Assembly: GCF_000403845.2 (NCBI RefSeq)
Contig: NZ_KE159568.1
Coordinates: 1,247,400 to 1,311,399 of the forward strand
Reading direction: 5' to 3'
DNA: 64,000 bases
Source: Eubacterium sp. 14-2
GTDB lineage: Bacteria; Bacillota; Clostridia; Lachnospirales; Lachnospiraceae
This document shows, piece after piece, positions 45,561 to 53,369 of the stretch. Every line of letters begins with the position of its first letter. Position 1 is the stretch's first letter. The position numbers were made by a program, and so were the translations under genes. The notes under the pieces are model-generated. The model did no database searches. It saw only the letters and a program-made list of their open reading frames with translations, and had not been told where the DNA came from.

Positions 45561-47067
45561 AGGAACTTCTGCAGCTGACATCAAAATGATACATCCCGTC
45601 CTTTCCTTTTCCGCCGGTGATAAATCCCAGGAACAGGGGATTTGCCCCGTAGGTTCCCTCTGCTTCCGCCTTCTGCAGCAGATGATCCATGCGAAACCCT
45701 TCTCTTCCCGGCAGAAGTCTGATATTATATTCCATAATGTCCATGGCCCGGCCGGTCAGAAGCGATTCCCTGACTGAAAGCAGAAGAATCTGCAGATAAT
45801 CCCGGTAGGTCAGCCCCCGCTCCTCTGATTCGGCCCCCGTCTGATTTTCCAGTACCTTATATCCGGCTGACACATCACTTTTCCACTCAGATACCTCTTT
45901 TATCAGCGGCACCTTTCCTCCTGCCAGGAGACACCGCACATCCAGTATACTTTCCATATAGCTCCAGGCCAGAAGGATTCCTGTCTGCACTGCCTGTATC
46001 AGAGGCAAAAGACCGGTAAATCCCACTGCTGCTGTGGCTATTTCAAGAGCCAGCGCCTGTTTCCCGCTGTCTTTTAGAATAGTGGCAAAATTCCCCGCCT
46101 CCCGCAGCAATAACAGTTCTCTGACCACCTGCTCCAGATTTTCCCGATCACTCCCTTTTCCGCCGATACAGTATTCCAGCTCATATTCCAGTGCGTGGGT
46201 ATTGCCACCCTTCTCTCCGGCTCCGTTCTGACAGGAAAAATAGTGATAAAGATACCGTATCAGCCACAGCTTTGCCCCTGTGTCTGTCCGGGGCTTTTCC
46301 AGATTTCCCTGTTTCTTTTTTCTGTTCTGCAGACATTCTTCCACAGAAACTCCTGCGGCAGATAACCCGGAAGGGTTTTCCACAACAAGTCCCAGTATGG
46401 GAGAACTTTTCCACAGCTTCACCAGTTCCATGGGGTTTTCCGGCAGCGGCTGTTTTACGGAAGAAACATTTTCCCCACTGTCTTTCCTTCCCTCATCTTC
46501 CATGCTTTCCTCCTGGGATCTTCTGGCGTCCTCTTCTGCAGCCTGCGCTGCCTCCCACGTTTTCTCCAGTTCTTTCCGGCTGTCCGCCAGTTTACCGCCC
46601 TCTTCCAGCTTTTTCTTCCAGAGCCCGCTCATATCTGCTGCAAATCCATCTCTGACTGCCCTGGCTGCCTGTTCCTTAAAATATGCCCCCTGATAATCTG
46701 TAGCCAGTGCGCAGGCAGTAATGCGAAAATCCTTTAATTCCATCTGATAAAATCCGGCTCCCTTCTGTTCCTGAGCCCCTTCTTTCATCACGATTCCCTC
46801 CATTCCTGTCAGCTTAAGCTGACCTTCTTCGGAAGCCCCCTCCAGAAACAGCATGTGATAATTCTGCCACATGGGAAGATTATAAGCGCTGAACAGAGAT
46901 TCCAGACGAAGCTGCAAATTCCGCCGGGCAATCATCTGAAGATTCTGTACCCTGGCCGCTTCCAGCAGAGAAAACAGTACCGAAAAAATCAGGGTCAGAA
47001 TCAGGGCCAGAAACAAGGTGATACTTCCCTGACACCTTTTTCCTTTTCCCTCAGATTTTCTTTGCAT
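45556..47067 (-). CDS. DUF5702 domain protein of the Tad locus
   Basis: A 503-residue protein with an N-terminal hydrophobic helix after a basic stretch (GSITLFLALILTLIFSVLFS). This resembles a pseudopilin or TadG-type anchor but lacks Glu at +5 of the G|SITLF junction. The large extracytoplasmic region has a charged coiled-coil part (residues 140-215) and a helical C-terminal half (ALEIATAAVGFTGLLPLIQA). It takes the place of TadF/TadG in this operon. The start overlaps the pilin gene by 17 bases. Confidence 0.75.
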   Translation of the reverse strand: MQRKSEGKGKRCQGSITLFLALILTLIFSVLFSLLEAARVQNLQMIARRNLQLRLESLFSAYNLPMWQNYHMLFLEGASEEGQLKLTGMEGIVMKEGAQEQKGAGFYQMELKDFRITACALATDYQGAYFKEQAARAVRDGFAADMSGLWKKKLEEGGKLADSRKELEKTWEAAQAAEEDARRSQEESMEDEGRKDSGENVSSVKQPLPENPMELVKLWKSSPILGLVVENPSGLSAAGVSVEECLQNRKKKQGNLEKPRTDTGAKLWLIRYLYHYFSCQNGAGEKGGNTHALEYELEYCIGGKGSDRENLEQVVRELLLLREAGNFATILKDSGKQALALEIATAAVGFTGLLPLIQAVQTGILLAWSYMESILDVRCLLAGGKVPLIKEVSEWKSDVSAGYKVLENQTGAESEERGLTYRDYLQILLLSVRESLLTGRAMDIMEYNIRLLPGREGFRMDHLLQKAEAEGTYGANPLFLGFITGGKGKDGMYHFDVSCRSSY

Positions 47068-47254
47068 TTTCTGTTACCTTTTTCAGAATATCTGTCACCA
47101 GCTTCTGAATCTGAGTTTTAAATAAAGCAACCAGGCTGATAAGCACCACTACAATAAGAATCACTTCTACTACGCCCATGCCCTCTTCCTCCTGTAAAAA
47201 ACGTTTCCATTCTCTTTTGAATCCCTTCGATAATTTTGCTGTAAATTCTTTCAT
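47051..47254 (-). CDS. Flp/type IVb major pilin
   Basis: A 67-residue prepilin. A basic leader (KEFTAKLSKGFKREWKRF) is followed by LQEEEG|MGVVEVILIVVVLISLV, where the mature protein would start at Met with Glu at +5. One transmembrane/assembly helix follows, then a short charged tail. Size and site match Flp1-type pilins of Firmicutes. AAGGAG precedes the ATG. It is probably processed by one of the two A24 peptidases of the locus and is the main pilus subunit. Confidence 0.85.
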   Translation of the reverse strand: MKEFTAKLSKGFKREWKRFLQEEEGMGVVEVILIVVVLISLVALFKTQIQKLVTDILKKVTENAKKI

Positions 47255-47298
47255 ACCTTATCTCCTTTTTAAATATTCATTAATTTTATAACCTTCCG

Positions 47299-48573
47299 TC
47301 AGATTTGCAGAGTCAGACCTGCAGGAACCACCAGAAGAACCAGCACAAGAATCAGCATAATCCCCATGGGCAGAAGCAGTCTGGTACCTGCTTCCTCTCC
47401 TGCTTTCCTGGCTCTGGCTTTTCTCTGTTCATAAGCCTCCCTCTCTTCCTCCTCCAGCAGACGCTGCATACCTTTTGCACCCTTTCGGATGTTCTGTACA
47501 ATCAGAGAAGACAATTTGCGGTAAACATCCGGTCCGCACCGTTCCCCGAAATTTTCAAAAGCCTGCAGTTCTCCTGTCCCGGCCTGTATTTCATGAAGAA
47601 CTGTCAGCATCTCTTCATAGGCCTCCCGCCGTTTTCCGCCTTTCTTTTCCCTGCCGGCCTGATAACTCAGGGCAATCCTCTCCCAGGCTGATATCATACT
47701 CATACCTGCACCGGATAATAGAGAAAGTTTGCTGACAATTTCCGGATAATCCTGAAGCATCTGCTGATGACGGGCCAGGATTTGGCGTTTCTGTTTCTCT
47801 TTTTCTGCCAGAATAACTCCCACCGCTCCCGCTGCACCCAGAATCAGGCCTCCTGTGCTCCTGGTTTCTGTCTGTTCTTTCCAGATAATCTTTTTCCCCT
47901 CCAGTTTCTGCGGAAGTTCCAGATATTCAGCATCTGTCTTCTGGTTTTCTGCAGACAAAGCCTCTTTAAGATACTTCACAAACCGTTCTTCAACAGACTG
48001 CTCCGGCGGTTCTGCCTGCACAGAAAACTGATACAGACATTTCTCTCCCTGACAGGCCAGTTCTACGGTAAGTTCTGCCAGAACCGGAGCGTCTACTTCT
48101 CCGGTGAGATTTCCTTCCGGGTCAAATACCTCATAATCGGAAAAAGTATACTCTGCTTCCACAGCCCCATCCTGAAGGGTTTTTGGCAGGTACAGAGATT
48201 TGCTCACATGGTCCACAGAAGGATTTTCTCCTGAAATAACCTGATCCAGTTCCTGTTTTGCACGCTCCAGATATTCCTGTTTCTCCTTCCGGGTCAGTTT
48301 CTTTTCCTCTGCCTGAACATGGAGAGGATATTCCTCCAGTACCCCTTCCACATCCACCAGATATTCCCTTTCTTCCACTCCCTGCCCCGGCAGATTTCTT
48401 GCTATTTTCTGCTGATTCCCGGTGCTTTTATCCATTTGCCAGAGCACCGCTGCCAGAAAAAACCCTGCTGTCAGAATCAGACATGCCTCGTACCATTTCC
48501 TGTTCTTTGAACTCTTTTTTATGTACCAGGCAGCTCCGCCGCTGCAGACAGCACCCACAATATATCCATACAT
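47299..48573 (-). CDS. tadC: TadC-like type II secretion F protein with large insertion
   Basis: A 424-residue inner-membrane platform protein. The C-terminal half has the T2SSF pattern (MLQDYPEIVSKLSLLSGAGM, SAWERIALSY, LSSLIVQNIRKGAKGM, then a final helix LLLPMGIMLILVLVLLVVPA). Two N-terminal helices (residues 3-20 and 28-45) are followed by about 185 residues of hydrophilic domain (residues 50-240) before the third helix. Typical TadC proteins are about 300 residues, so the insertion is unusual. GGAGAGAGGG precedes the ATG. Confidence 0.8.
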   Translation of the reverse strand: MYGYIVGAVCSGGAAWYIKKSSKNRKWYEACLILTAGFFLAAVLWQMDKSTGNQQKIARNLPGQGVEEREYLVDVEGVLEEYPLHVQAEEKKLTRKEKQEYLERAKQELDQVISGENPSVDHVSKSLYLPKTLQDGAVEAEYTFSDYEVFDPEGNLTGEVDAPVLAELTVELACQGEKCLYQFSVQAEPPEQSVEERFVKYLKEALSAENQKTDAEYLELPQKLEGKKIIWKEQTETRSTGGLILGAAGAVGVILAEKEKQKRQILARHQQMLQDYPEIVSKLSLLSGAGMSMISAWERIALSYQAGREKKGGKRREAYEEMLTVLHEIQAGTGELQAFENFGERCGPDVYRKLSSLIVQNIRKGAKGMQRLLEEEEREAYEQRKARARKAGEEAGTRLLLPMGIMLILVLVLLVVPAGLTLQI

Positions 48574-48584
48574 GTCCCTCTCTC

Positions 48585-49325
48585 CTATACCTGAATCTTT
48601 ACCATTTTCTCTGCCATTTTGCAGGTGCAGCCATAAACTCCAAGGGCAACGGTCATAATCCCCGCTCCCACTGGATTTCCGTAAAGAGGCTCCAGAAATT
48701 CCGGAGAACTGATCCCCACATACAGCAGAATCCCAAAAGGCACCAGATTCATAATATTCATCTCCAGCCGCTTCGCGGCCATTACCGTTTCAATTTCCCG
48801 CGTCACCTCTGCCTTTTCCCTGATTTTATCTGCTGTATTCCGGAAGATCCTCATAAAATCCCCGCCGCTTCGCCGGGCAAAAACGAACACCTGAACAAAA
48901 CTGTTTATTTCTTCCAGACCGCTTCTTTCTGCCAGATTCTCCACCAGTTCTTCCAGCGGCACATTCAGATTAACCTGATGGGTTATCCAGATCAGTTCCT
49001 GTGTCATAACAGCCTGAGTCCCATACAGCTTTTCAAATTCCTCCCTGGCATGTACAAATCCATGTTCCATGGAAGCGCCTGCCTTCAATGCTGCCGATAT
49101 CATCTGAAGCATATCCTTAAACTGAAACAGCATCTCACTTTTCCGCTTTTCCAGCCGGCGGGTACGGACGCTGGTTTCTACCGGACGATACAAAAGCACG
49201 CCCCCTGCCATTACATAAACATTTCGATAAAACAGCCAGGATATGGCTCCCGCCATTGTGACGGTGATACCTATACACAGCAGCTTTTCTTTCCAGTTCA
49301 GCACATAATATCTATAATCCTGCAC
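48585..49325 (-). CDS. tadB: TadB-like type II secretion F protein
   Basis: A 246-residue platform protein with T2SSF domain (FKDMLQMISAALKAGASMEH, FVFARRSGGDFMRIFRNTAD) between N- and C-terminal membrane helices. The GTG at 49325 was chosen because GGAGGGG lies four bases upstream, while the GTG at 49346 has none. It overlaps tadA by 14 bases. With TadC it forms the membrane base of the Flp pilus machine. Gene order TadZ-TadA-TadB-TadC is the standard Tad order. Confidence 0.85.
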   Translation of the reverse strand: MQDYRYYVLNWKEKLLCIGITVTMAGAISWLFYRNVYVMAGGVLLYRPVETSVRTRRLEKRKSEMLFQFKDMLQMISAALKAGASMEHGFVHAREEFEKLYGTQAVMTQELIWITHQVNLNVPLEELVENLAERSGLEEINSFVQVFVFARRSGGDFMRIFRNTADKIREKAEVTREIETVMAAKRLEMNIMNLVPFGILLYVGISSPEFLEPLYGNPVGAGIMTVALGVYGCTCKMAEKMVKIQV

Positions 49326-50526
49326 CTGTCCCCTCCATTCCTGCACGATAGAGCTTACCCTGGTGGATCAGCTCTCCCTTTTTCTGCCAGCTTCCGGTAA
49401 TTTTCCCGTTCTTTTCTCCCATTTCCACAAATTCATACAGGGGATTCAGTATGATATTTCCCTGTTCCACCCCGGCAACTTCCACGATGGACAGAACACG
49501 TCTGCTTCTGTCTCTCAGCCGGCCCAGGTGTACCAGTATATCCACTCCGGCTGCAATCTGGGCGCGGATGGCCGTCAAAGGCAGTTCCATGCCCATGAGC
49601 ACCATGGTTTCCATACGGCTGATCATATCCTGACAGCTGTTGGCATGGCCCGTACTCAGAGAACCGTCGTGACCTGTATTCATGGCCTGAAGCATGTCCA
49701 GACATTCCCCGCCCCGGATTTCACCCACGATAATCCGGTTCGGCCGCATACGCAAAGCAGTTCGAATCAGATCCCGTACAGTAATGGCAAGGGTTCCCTC
49801 TGCTCCGGCTGTTCTGGTCTCCAGACGTACCAGATTGGCAATTCCCTGAATCTGCAGCTCTGCGGAATCTTCAATTGTAATTACACGCTCTGATTTTGGA
49901 ATAAATTCAGAAAGGGCATTCAGAAATGTTGTTTTCCCTGACCCGGTTCCCCCGGAAATGAAAATATTGTAACCGGCTTCCACCAGTTTTTTCAGAAATT
50001 CGGCACACTCCCTGCTGATAGAACCGCTCTCTGTCATCTGCTCCATCAAAATAGGGTGCTCCGGAAATTTGCGGATGGATATCACCGGGCCTTCCAGTGC
50101 CACCGGCGGCAGAACCACATTTACCCTGGAGCCGTCCGCCAGTCTGGTATCTGCTATGGGTTCCGCCTCGTTGACCATTCGGTTATGATTTCCAACCATC
50201 TGCTGAATAATATCTTCCAGCTTCTCTCTGGAGGAAAAACATTTGTCCCATGACAGTATCTCCCCCTTTTTTTCATAGAAAATATGATCTGCTCCATTTA
50301 CCATAATTTCCGTAATATCGTCTTCATTTAACAGCTCCTGCAGTACATCCAGTTTTCGCAGAGAATGAAATACCTGCATCCGCAGCTCTTTCCTCCAGTT
50401 CAGCGGTATCACCCGTTCCCTGGCCGCCCGGCAGATTTCCTCATCAATAACTGCCAGCACCTCTTCCTCCTCATGCTCTCTGGTCATATCAAGCTGTTCC
50501 AGTACACGTTTTCTGATCTGTTCCAC
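49312..50526 (-). CDS. tadA: Pilus assembly ATPase TadA/CpaF
   Basis: A 404-residue secretion ATPase. It has Walker A FISGGTGSGKTTFLNAL, an Asp-box TIEDSAELQ, Walker B RIIVGEIRGGE and the His-box GSLSTGHANS, and an N-terminal domain with ITEIMVNGADHIFYEK. It powers assembly of the Flp pilus. The start is GTG at 50526 with GGGGGG upstream, one base after the TadZ stop. Confidence 0.95.
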   Translation of the reverse strand: MEQIRKRVLEQLDMTREHEEEEVLAVIDEEICRAARERVIPLNWRKELRMQVFHSLRKLDVLQELLNEDDITEIMVNGADHIFYEKKGEILSWDKCFSSREKLEDIIQQMVGNHNRMVNEAEPIADTRLADGSRVNVVLPPVALEGPVISIRKFPEHPILMEQMTESGSISRECAEFLKKLVEAGYNIFISGGTGSGKTTFLNALSEFIPKSERVITIEDSAELQIQGIANLVRLETRTAGAEGTLAITVRDLIRTALRMRPNRIIVGEIRGGECLDMLQAMNTGHDGSLSTGHANSCQDMISRMETMVLMGMELPLTAIRAQIAAGVDILVHLGRLRDRSRRVLSIVEVAGVEQGNIILNPLYEFVEMGEKNGKITGSWQKKGELIHQGKLYRAGMEGTGAGL

Positions 50527-50527
50527 A

Positions 50528-51592
50528 TTATCCCCCCGCCAGCTGTCTGGCACAGTCCCCCAGTTCTCCCCAGATCCACTGCTGCAGCCTCTGTACCCCA
50601 TGGTATCTCCCTGTTTTGGCAGCAGGCAGCCGGAGAAAAGTAACATGTTCCTCCAGCAGAGGACGATTCTGCCTGGACATCATCTGCCTGAAATGGCAGA
50701 CTGCTTCCTCCTGCAGTTCCTCCTGTTCCAATGCAATATATACATGGCTGCACTTCTCCAGAATATCAAAAAATCCGGGAATCATCATGCCGAAATCCAG
50801 TATCACCACATCATACCCGCTTTTTTCTGCCAGCAGTGTGACAAATTCCACATAATCCTTTCTGTCCGTCTCCCCCAGACAGATTCCATCCTCTGCCGGA
50901 GGGATATAATCAAACCCTTCCAGAGAGCAGGCTGCGCTTCTGATACAGTCAGGGATATTCCGCTCCCCGTTCAGGCAAAGATACATGACGTCCAGTAAAT
51001 CCCGCTGATAATTTTCCTGAAGCCATCTGGCAAACCCGGCGCATTCCTTTAAATTCACATAAAGTACCCTGCCTTTTTGGGTGAAGGCCTGAGCCAGCGT
51101 CAGGGCAAAGGGCGTCTGCAGAATGCTGTGTCCAGGCGAGTATATCCCCAGAACTTCTTTCCCGGAACCTGTGATTTCCTGTGTTTCCTGTCCGTATTTC
51201 CGGTAATACAGGAAAATCTCTCTGACAATGTCCGGCGCTGCCTGATATTTCTCTATGGCGGGCAGCTTCTTTACTGCTTCCGGCACTTTTGCCTCCTGCT
51301 CCGGGTCATGGAGATATATCCACACCGTATCTCCCTGCAGGTTTTCCGGTTCTTCCTCTCCTTCTTCTATCCTTGGTTCTTTTATCTGTTCCAGAATCCG
51401 CACATCTTCCCAAAATCCGGTGCCCAGAAGCACAATCTCCGTCTTTTGCTCTTTCCGGAATTCCAGAAACCCTTCCGGTCCGGAAAAACTGCAGCCTCGC
51501 AGTCTTTCTCCTTTTTCCAGGGAAATCCATTCCCCCAGCTTTTTTCCATATGCCTGATCCGTATCACAGACGGCAACTGAAATTTTTTTCAA
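50528..51592 (-). CDS. tadZ: TadZ/CpaE-like protein with degenerate P-loop
   Basis: A 354-residue protein starting at TTG with GGAGG six bases upstream. Residues 1-130 are a receiver-like domain (KKISVAVCDTDQAYGKKLGE), then a MinD/ParA-type ATPase fold (VLYVNLKECAGFARW, YDVVILDFGMMIPGF). The expected KGGxGKT Walker A is replaced by YSPGHSILQTPF, so ATP hydrolysis is unlikely. TadZ proteins localise the Tad machine at the pole. Overlaps the prepilin peptidase gene by four bases. Confidence 0.8.
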   Translation of the reverse strand: MKKISVAVCDTDQAYGKKLGEWISLEKGERLRGCSFSGPEGFLEFRKEQKTEIVLLGTGFWEDVRILEQIKEPRIEEGEEEPENLQGDTVWIYLHDPEQEAKVPEAVKKLPAIEKYQAAPDIVREIFLYYRKYGQETQEITGSGKEVLGIYSPGHSILQTPFALTLAQAFTQKGRVLYVNLKECAGFARWLQENYQRDLLDVMYLCLNGERNIPDCIRSAACSLEGFDYIPPAEDGICLGETDRKDYVEFVTLLAEKSGYDVVILDFGMMIPGFFDILEKCSHVYIALEQEELQEEAVCHFRQMMSRQNRPLLEEHVTFLRLPAAKTGRYHGVQRLQQWIWGELGDCARQLAGG

Positions 51593-52089
51593 TAAGCCAC
51601 CTCCAAAGCAATGATAAATCCAATCCATATTGCTGCTGAAAAATGAATGATATGCTGTTTTCCCCTGTATTCTGCGGGATATTCTGCCAGTTTTCCCTCT
51701 GCAATGCACCGGCGTACATATGTGCCGAACCTGCTCAGCCCGGGAACCAGTTCATGATAATACAGAAGTCTGCAAAGGGACATTCCTGCGCCAGCCAGAA
51801 AAGATACTGCCAGGGTTGCCATAAGAATTTTTAAACTCCATATTCCACCTATTACGGAAAACAGTTTGATGTCGCCTGCCCCAAGGGCATGCATAAGAAA
51901 TAAAAGATAACATAAGATAACCGGTAAAGATACGTTTAAAAGAAAAACGATAATTCCTGTCCATCCGGATTCTGCAATCCGAAAAAACAGTCCTGCTGTC
52001 AGGCCGCTTACAATCAGCCGGTTACTGATTCTGCCTGTTCGTATGTCCGTCACCACCGCTGCAGTTGTCAGCAACAGGCTGATGACAAT
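51589..52089 (-). CDS. tadV: Prepilin peptidase TadV/CpaA (A24 family)
   Basis: A peptidase of about 166 residues with helices and both catalytic aspartates: VVTDIRTGRISNRLIV and GAGDIKLFSVIGG. The first ATG, GTG or TTG in frame is TTG at 52074, far from any binding site. A GGAGG lies seven bases before an ATT codon at 52089, giving a normal hydrophobic N-terminus (VISLLLTTAAVV). An in-frame TAG just upstream excludes earlier starts. It opens the Tad operon. Confidence 0.8.
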   Translation of the reverse strand: MVISLLLTTAAVVTDIRTGRISNRLIVSGLTAGLFFRIAESGWTGIIVFLLNVSLPVILCYLLFLMHALGAGDIKLFSVIGGIWSLKILMATLAVSFLAGAGMSLCRLLYYHELVPGLSRFGTYVRRCIAEGKLAEYPAEYRGKQHIIHFSAAIWIGFIIALEVAY

Positions 52090-52221
52090 TCTGATTCCTC
52101 CAATCTACCACCTCTTTCCCTTCTGTCCGTAAGTATAAAGCGGACGATTTCTTAGGATTATAAACCAGCTTCCGGCTCCTGTAAAGTAGATTGGAGAAAC
52201 TTTTTTATTTTTGTCAGAATG

Positions 52222-52494
52222 TTACAATAAACGATAGAAAAAAAGTCCGTAAATCAACGCAAACCCGCTGATACCAAGGGTTCCGACTGTCAAAACCGTT
52301 ACCGGATTAATGCCCGGCGCCACTGCAATCCCCTGGCTTTTTAAAATTTCATTCACCACGCAGATGCCCAGAGCCCCTGCAAATGCACGAAGCACAAAGG
52401 TGGAAATCATCCCTGCTTTCTGCTTCATATTTCCCATCAGCAGTACCACCAGACAAATCAGACCGATAGCTGCAATTCCATAATATTTTTCCAT
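52222..52494 (-). CDS. bofA: Pro-sigma-K processing inhibitor BofA family protein
   Basis: A 90-residue membrane protein with three hydrophobic helices and the BofA C-terminal pattern (INPVTVLTVGTLGISGFALI). In spore formers BofA holds the SpoIVFB protease inactive; related proteins also occur outside sporulation. AAAGGG precedes the ATG. It is divergent from yaaL here, although the two are usually neighbours in Firmicutes. Confidence 0.85.
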   Translation of the reverse strand: MEKYYGIAAIGLICLVVLLMGNMKQKAGMISTFVLRAFAGALGICVVNEILKSQGIAVAPGINPVTVLTVGTLGISGFALIYGLFFYRLL

Positions 52495-52662
52495 GGCTGT
52501 CCCTTTCTCTGAACCAGAATTCTCCTGATATTATTTATATACTTTCTGGAAAAATTTATGACTTTTTTGTATAGAGCCGGAACTTTTTGCTTATACTTTA
52601 AGTAAGAAAACGGTATCCTCCGAGTTTTTGGAGAATCGTTACAGAAAAGGAAAGGGACGCAT

Positions 52663-52917
52663 ATGTTTCAAATTTCAAAAAAGCGAATCGCTCATACAAC
52701 TGCTTACTCTTTACTTTTAGATGACCTGGAGCAGGCCAGATATGATCTGGACCTGGCCTACAATAACTTTGAAAACGCCATGGATCCGGACCTGATTGAC
52801 TGCTGTATTTATCAGGTAAACGCCATGCAGATGCGTTACAAATTCCTGCTGACCAAGGCCAAACAGTACAATGAGGATTCTTACGCAAAGAATCCTCTTG
52901 AACTGTCAGAGCCCTGA
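52663..52917 (+). CDS. yaaL: YaaL family protein (DUF2508)
   Basis: An 84-residue soluble protein with the DUF2508 pattern (DDLEQARYDLDLAYNNFENA, DPDLIDCCIYQVNAMQMRYK). Function unknown; usually encoded beside recR and bofA. GGAAAGGG precedes the ATG. The last 37 bases overlap the 3' end of the convergent fliS gene. Confidence 0.88.
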   Translation: MFQISKKRIAHTTAYSLLLDDLEQARYDLDLAYNNFENAMDPDLIDCCIYQVNAMQMRYKFLLTKAKQYNEDSYAKNPLELSEP

Positions 52918-53357
52918 ACGGTCTCTGTCAGACTTCCTTTCTGATATGTCATACCTGCCACAACCTGCTGGGCATGCTGCATCAGGGGTTCTGAAGAATC
53001 CTGCTTTGCCGCCTCCACAAAGCTCTCATAGAGTTCCTTCAGAATCCTCTGTGCATCCTGTATATTCTGAGCTGTATTTTTACATACCGCCAGAGCCAGC
53101 AGCCTGCTGACAAACTGATAAATGGGATACAGCTCTCCGGCTATGGGATAAGAGAAATCCAGATCATCCATCAGTCTTCTAACCACCTGCCCGGCTTTTC
53201 CTGTTGCCTCCCGAAATTCCTCATAAGCTCCTTTTTCCTGTGCTGCCAGGGCATCCTCCAGATGGGAAAAAAGTATGTCATATATAATCACAATCATTTC
53301 CCCCCGGTTACAGCAGCTTAACCGGCGGGTAAATTCCTGCTTTTTTTCCTGCGTCAT
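52881..53357 (-). CDS. fliS: Flagellar export chaperone FliS-like protein
   Basis: A 158-residue helical protein following flagellin by 12 bases. FliS-like features are a helical bundle (EMIVIIYDILFSHLEDALAA, then LELYESFVEAAKQ-type C-terminus). FliS binds the flagellin C-terminus and prevents premature polymerisation. Sequence similarity is modest, so context carries weight. GGGGGACTG precedes the ATG. The 3' end overlaps yaaL on the other strand. Confidence 0.75.
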   Translation of the reverse strand: MTQEKKQEFTRRLSCCNRGEMIVIIYDILFSHLEDALAAQEKGAYEEFREATGKAGQVVRRLMDDLDFSYPIAGELYPIYQFVSRLLALAVCKNTAQNIQDAQRILKELYESFVEAAKQDSSEPLMQHAQQVVAGMTYQKGSLTETVQGSDSSRGFFA

Positions 53358-53369
53358 CCGTCAGTCCCC

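Noticed and set aside
46034-46693. Plus-strand frames opposite the DUF5702 gene
   Set aside because: Low-complexity Ser/Phe-rich antisense readings without start signals.
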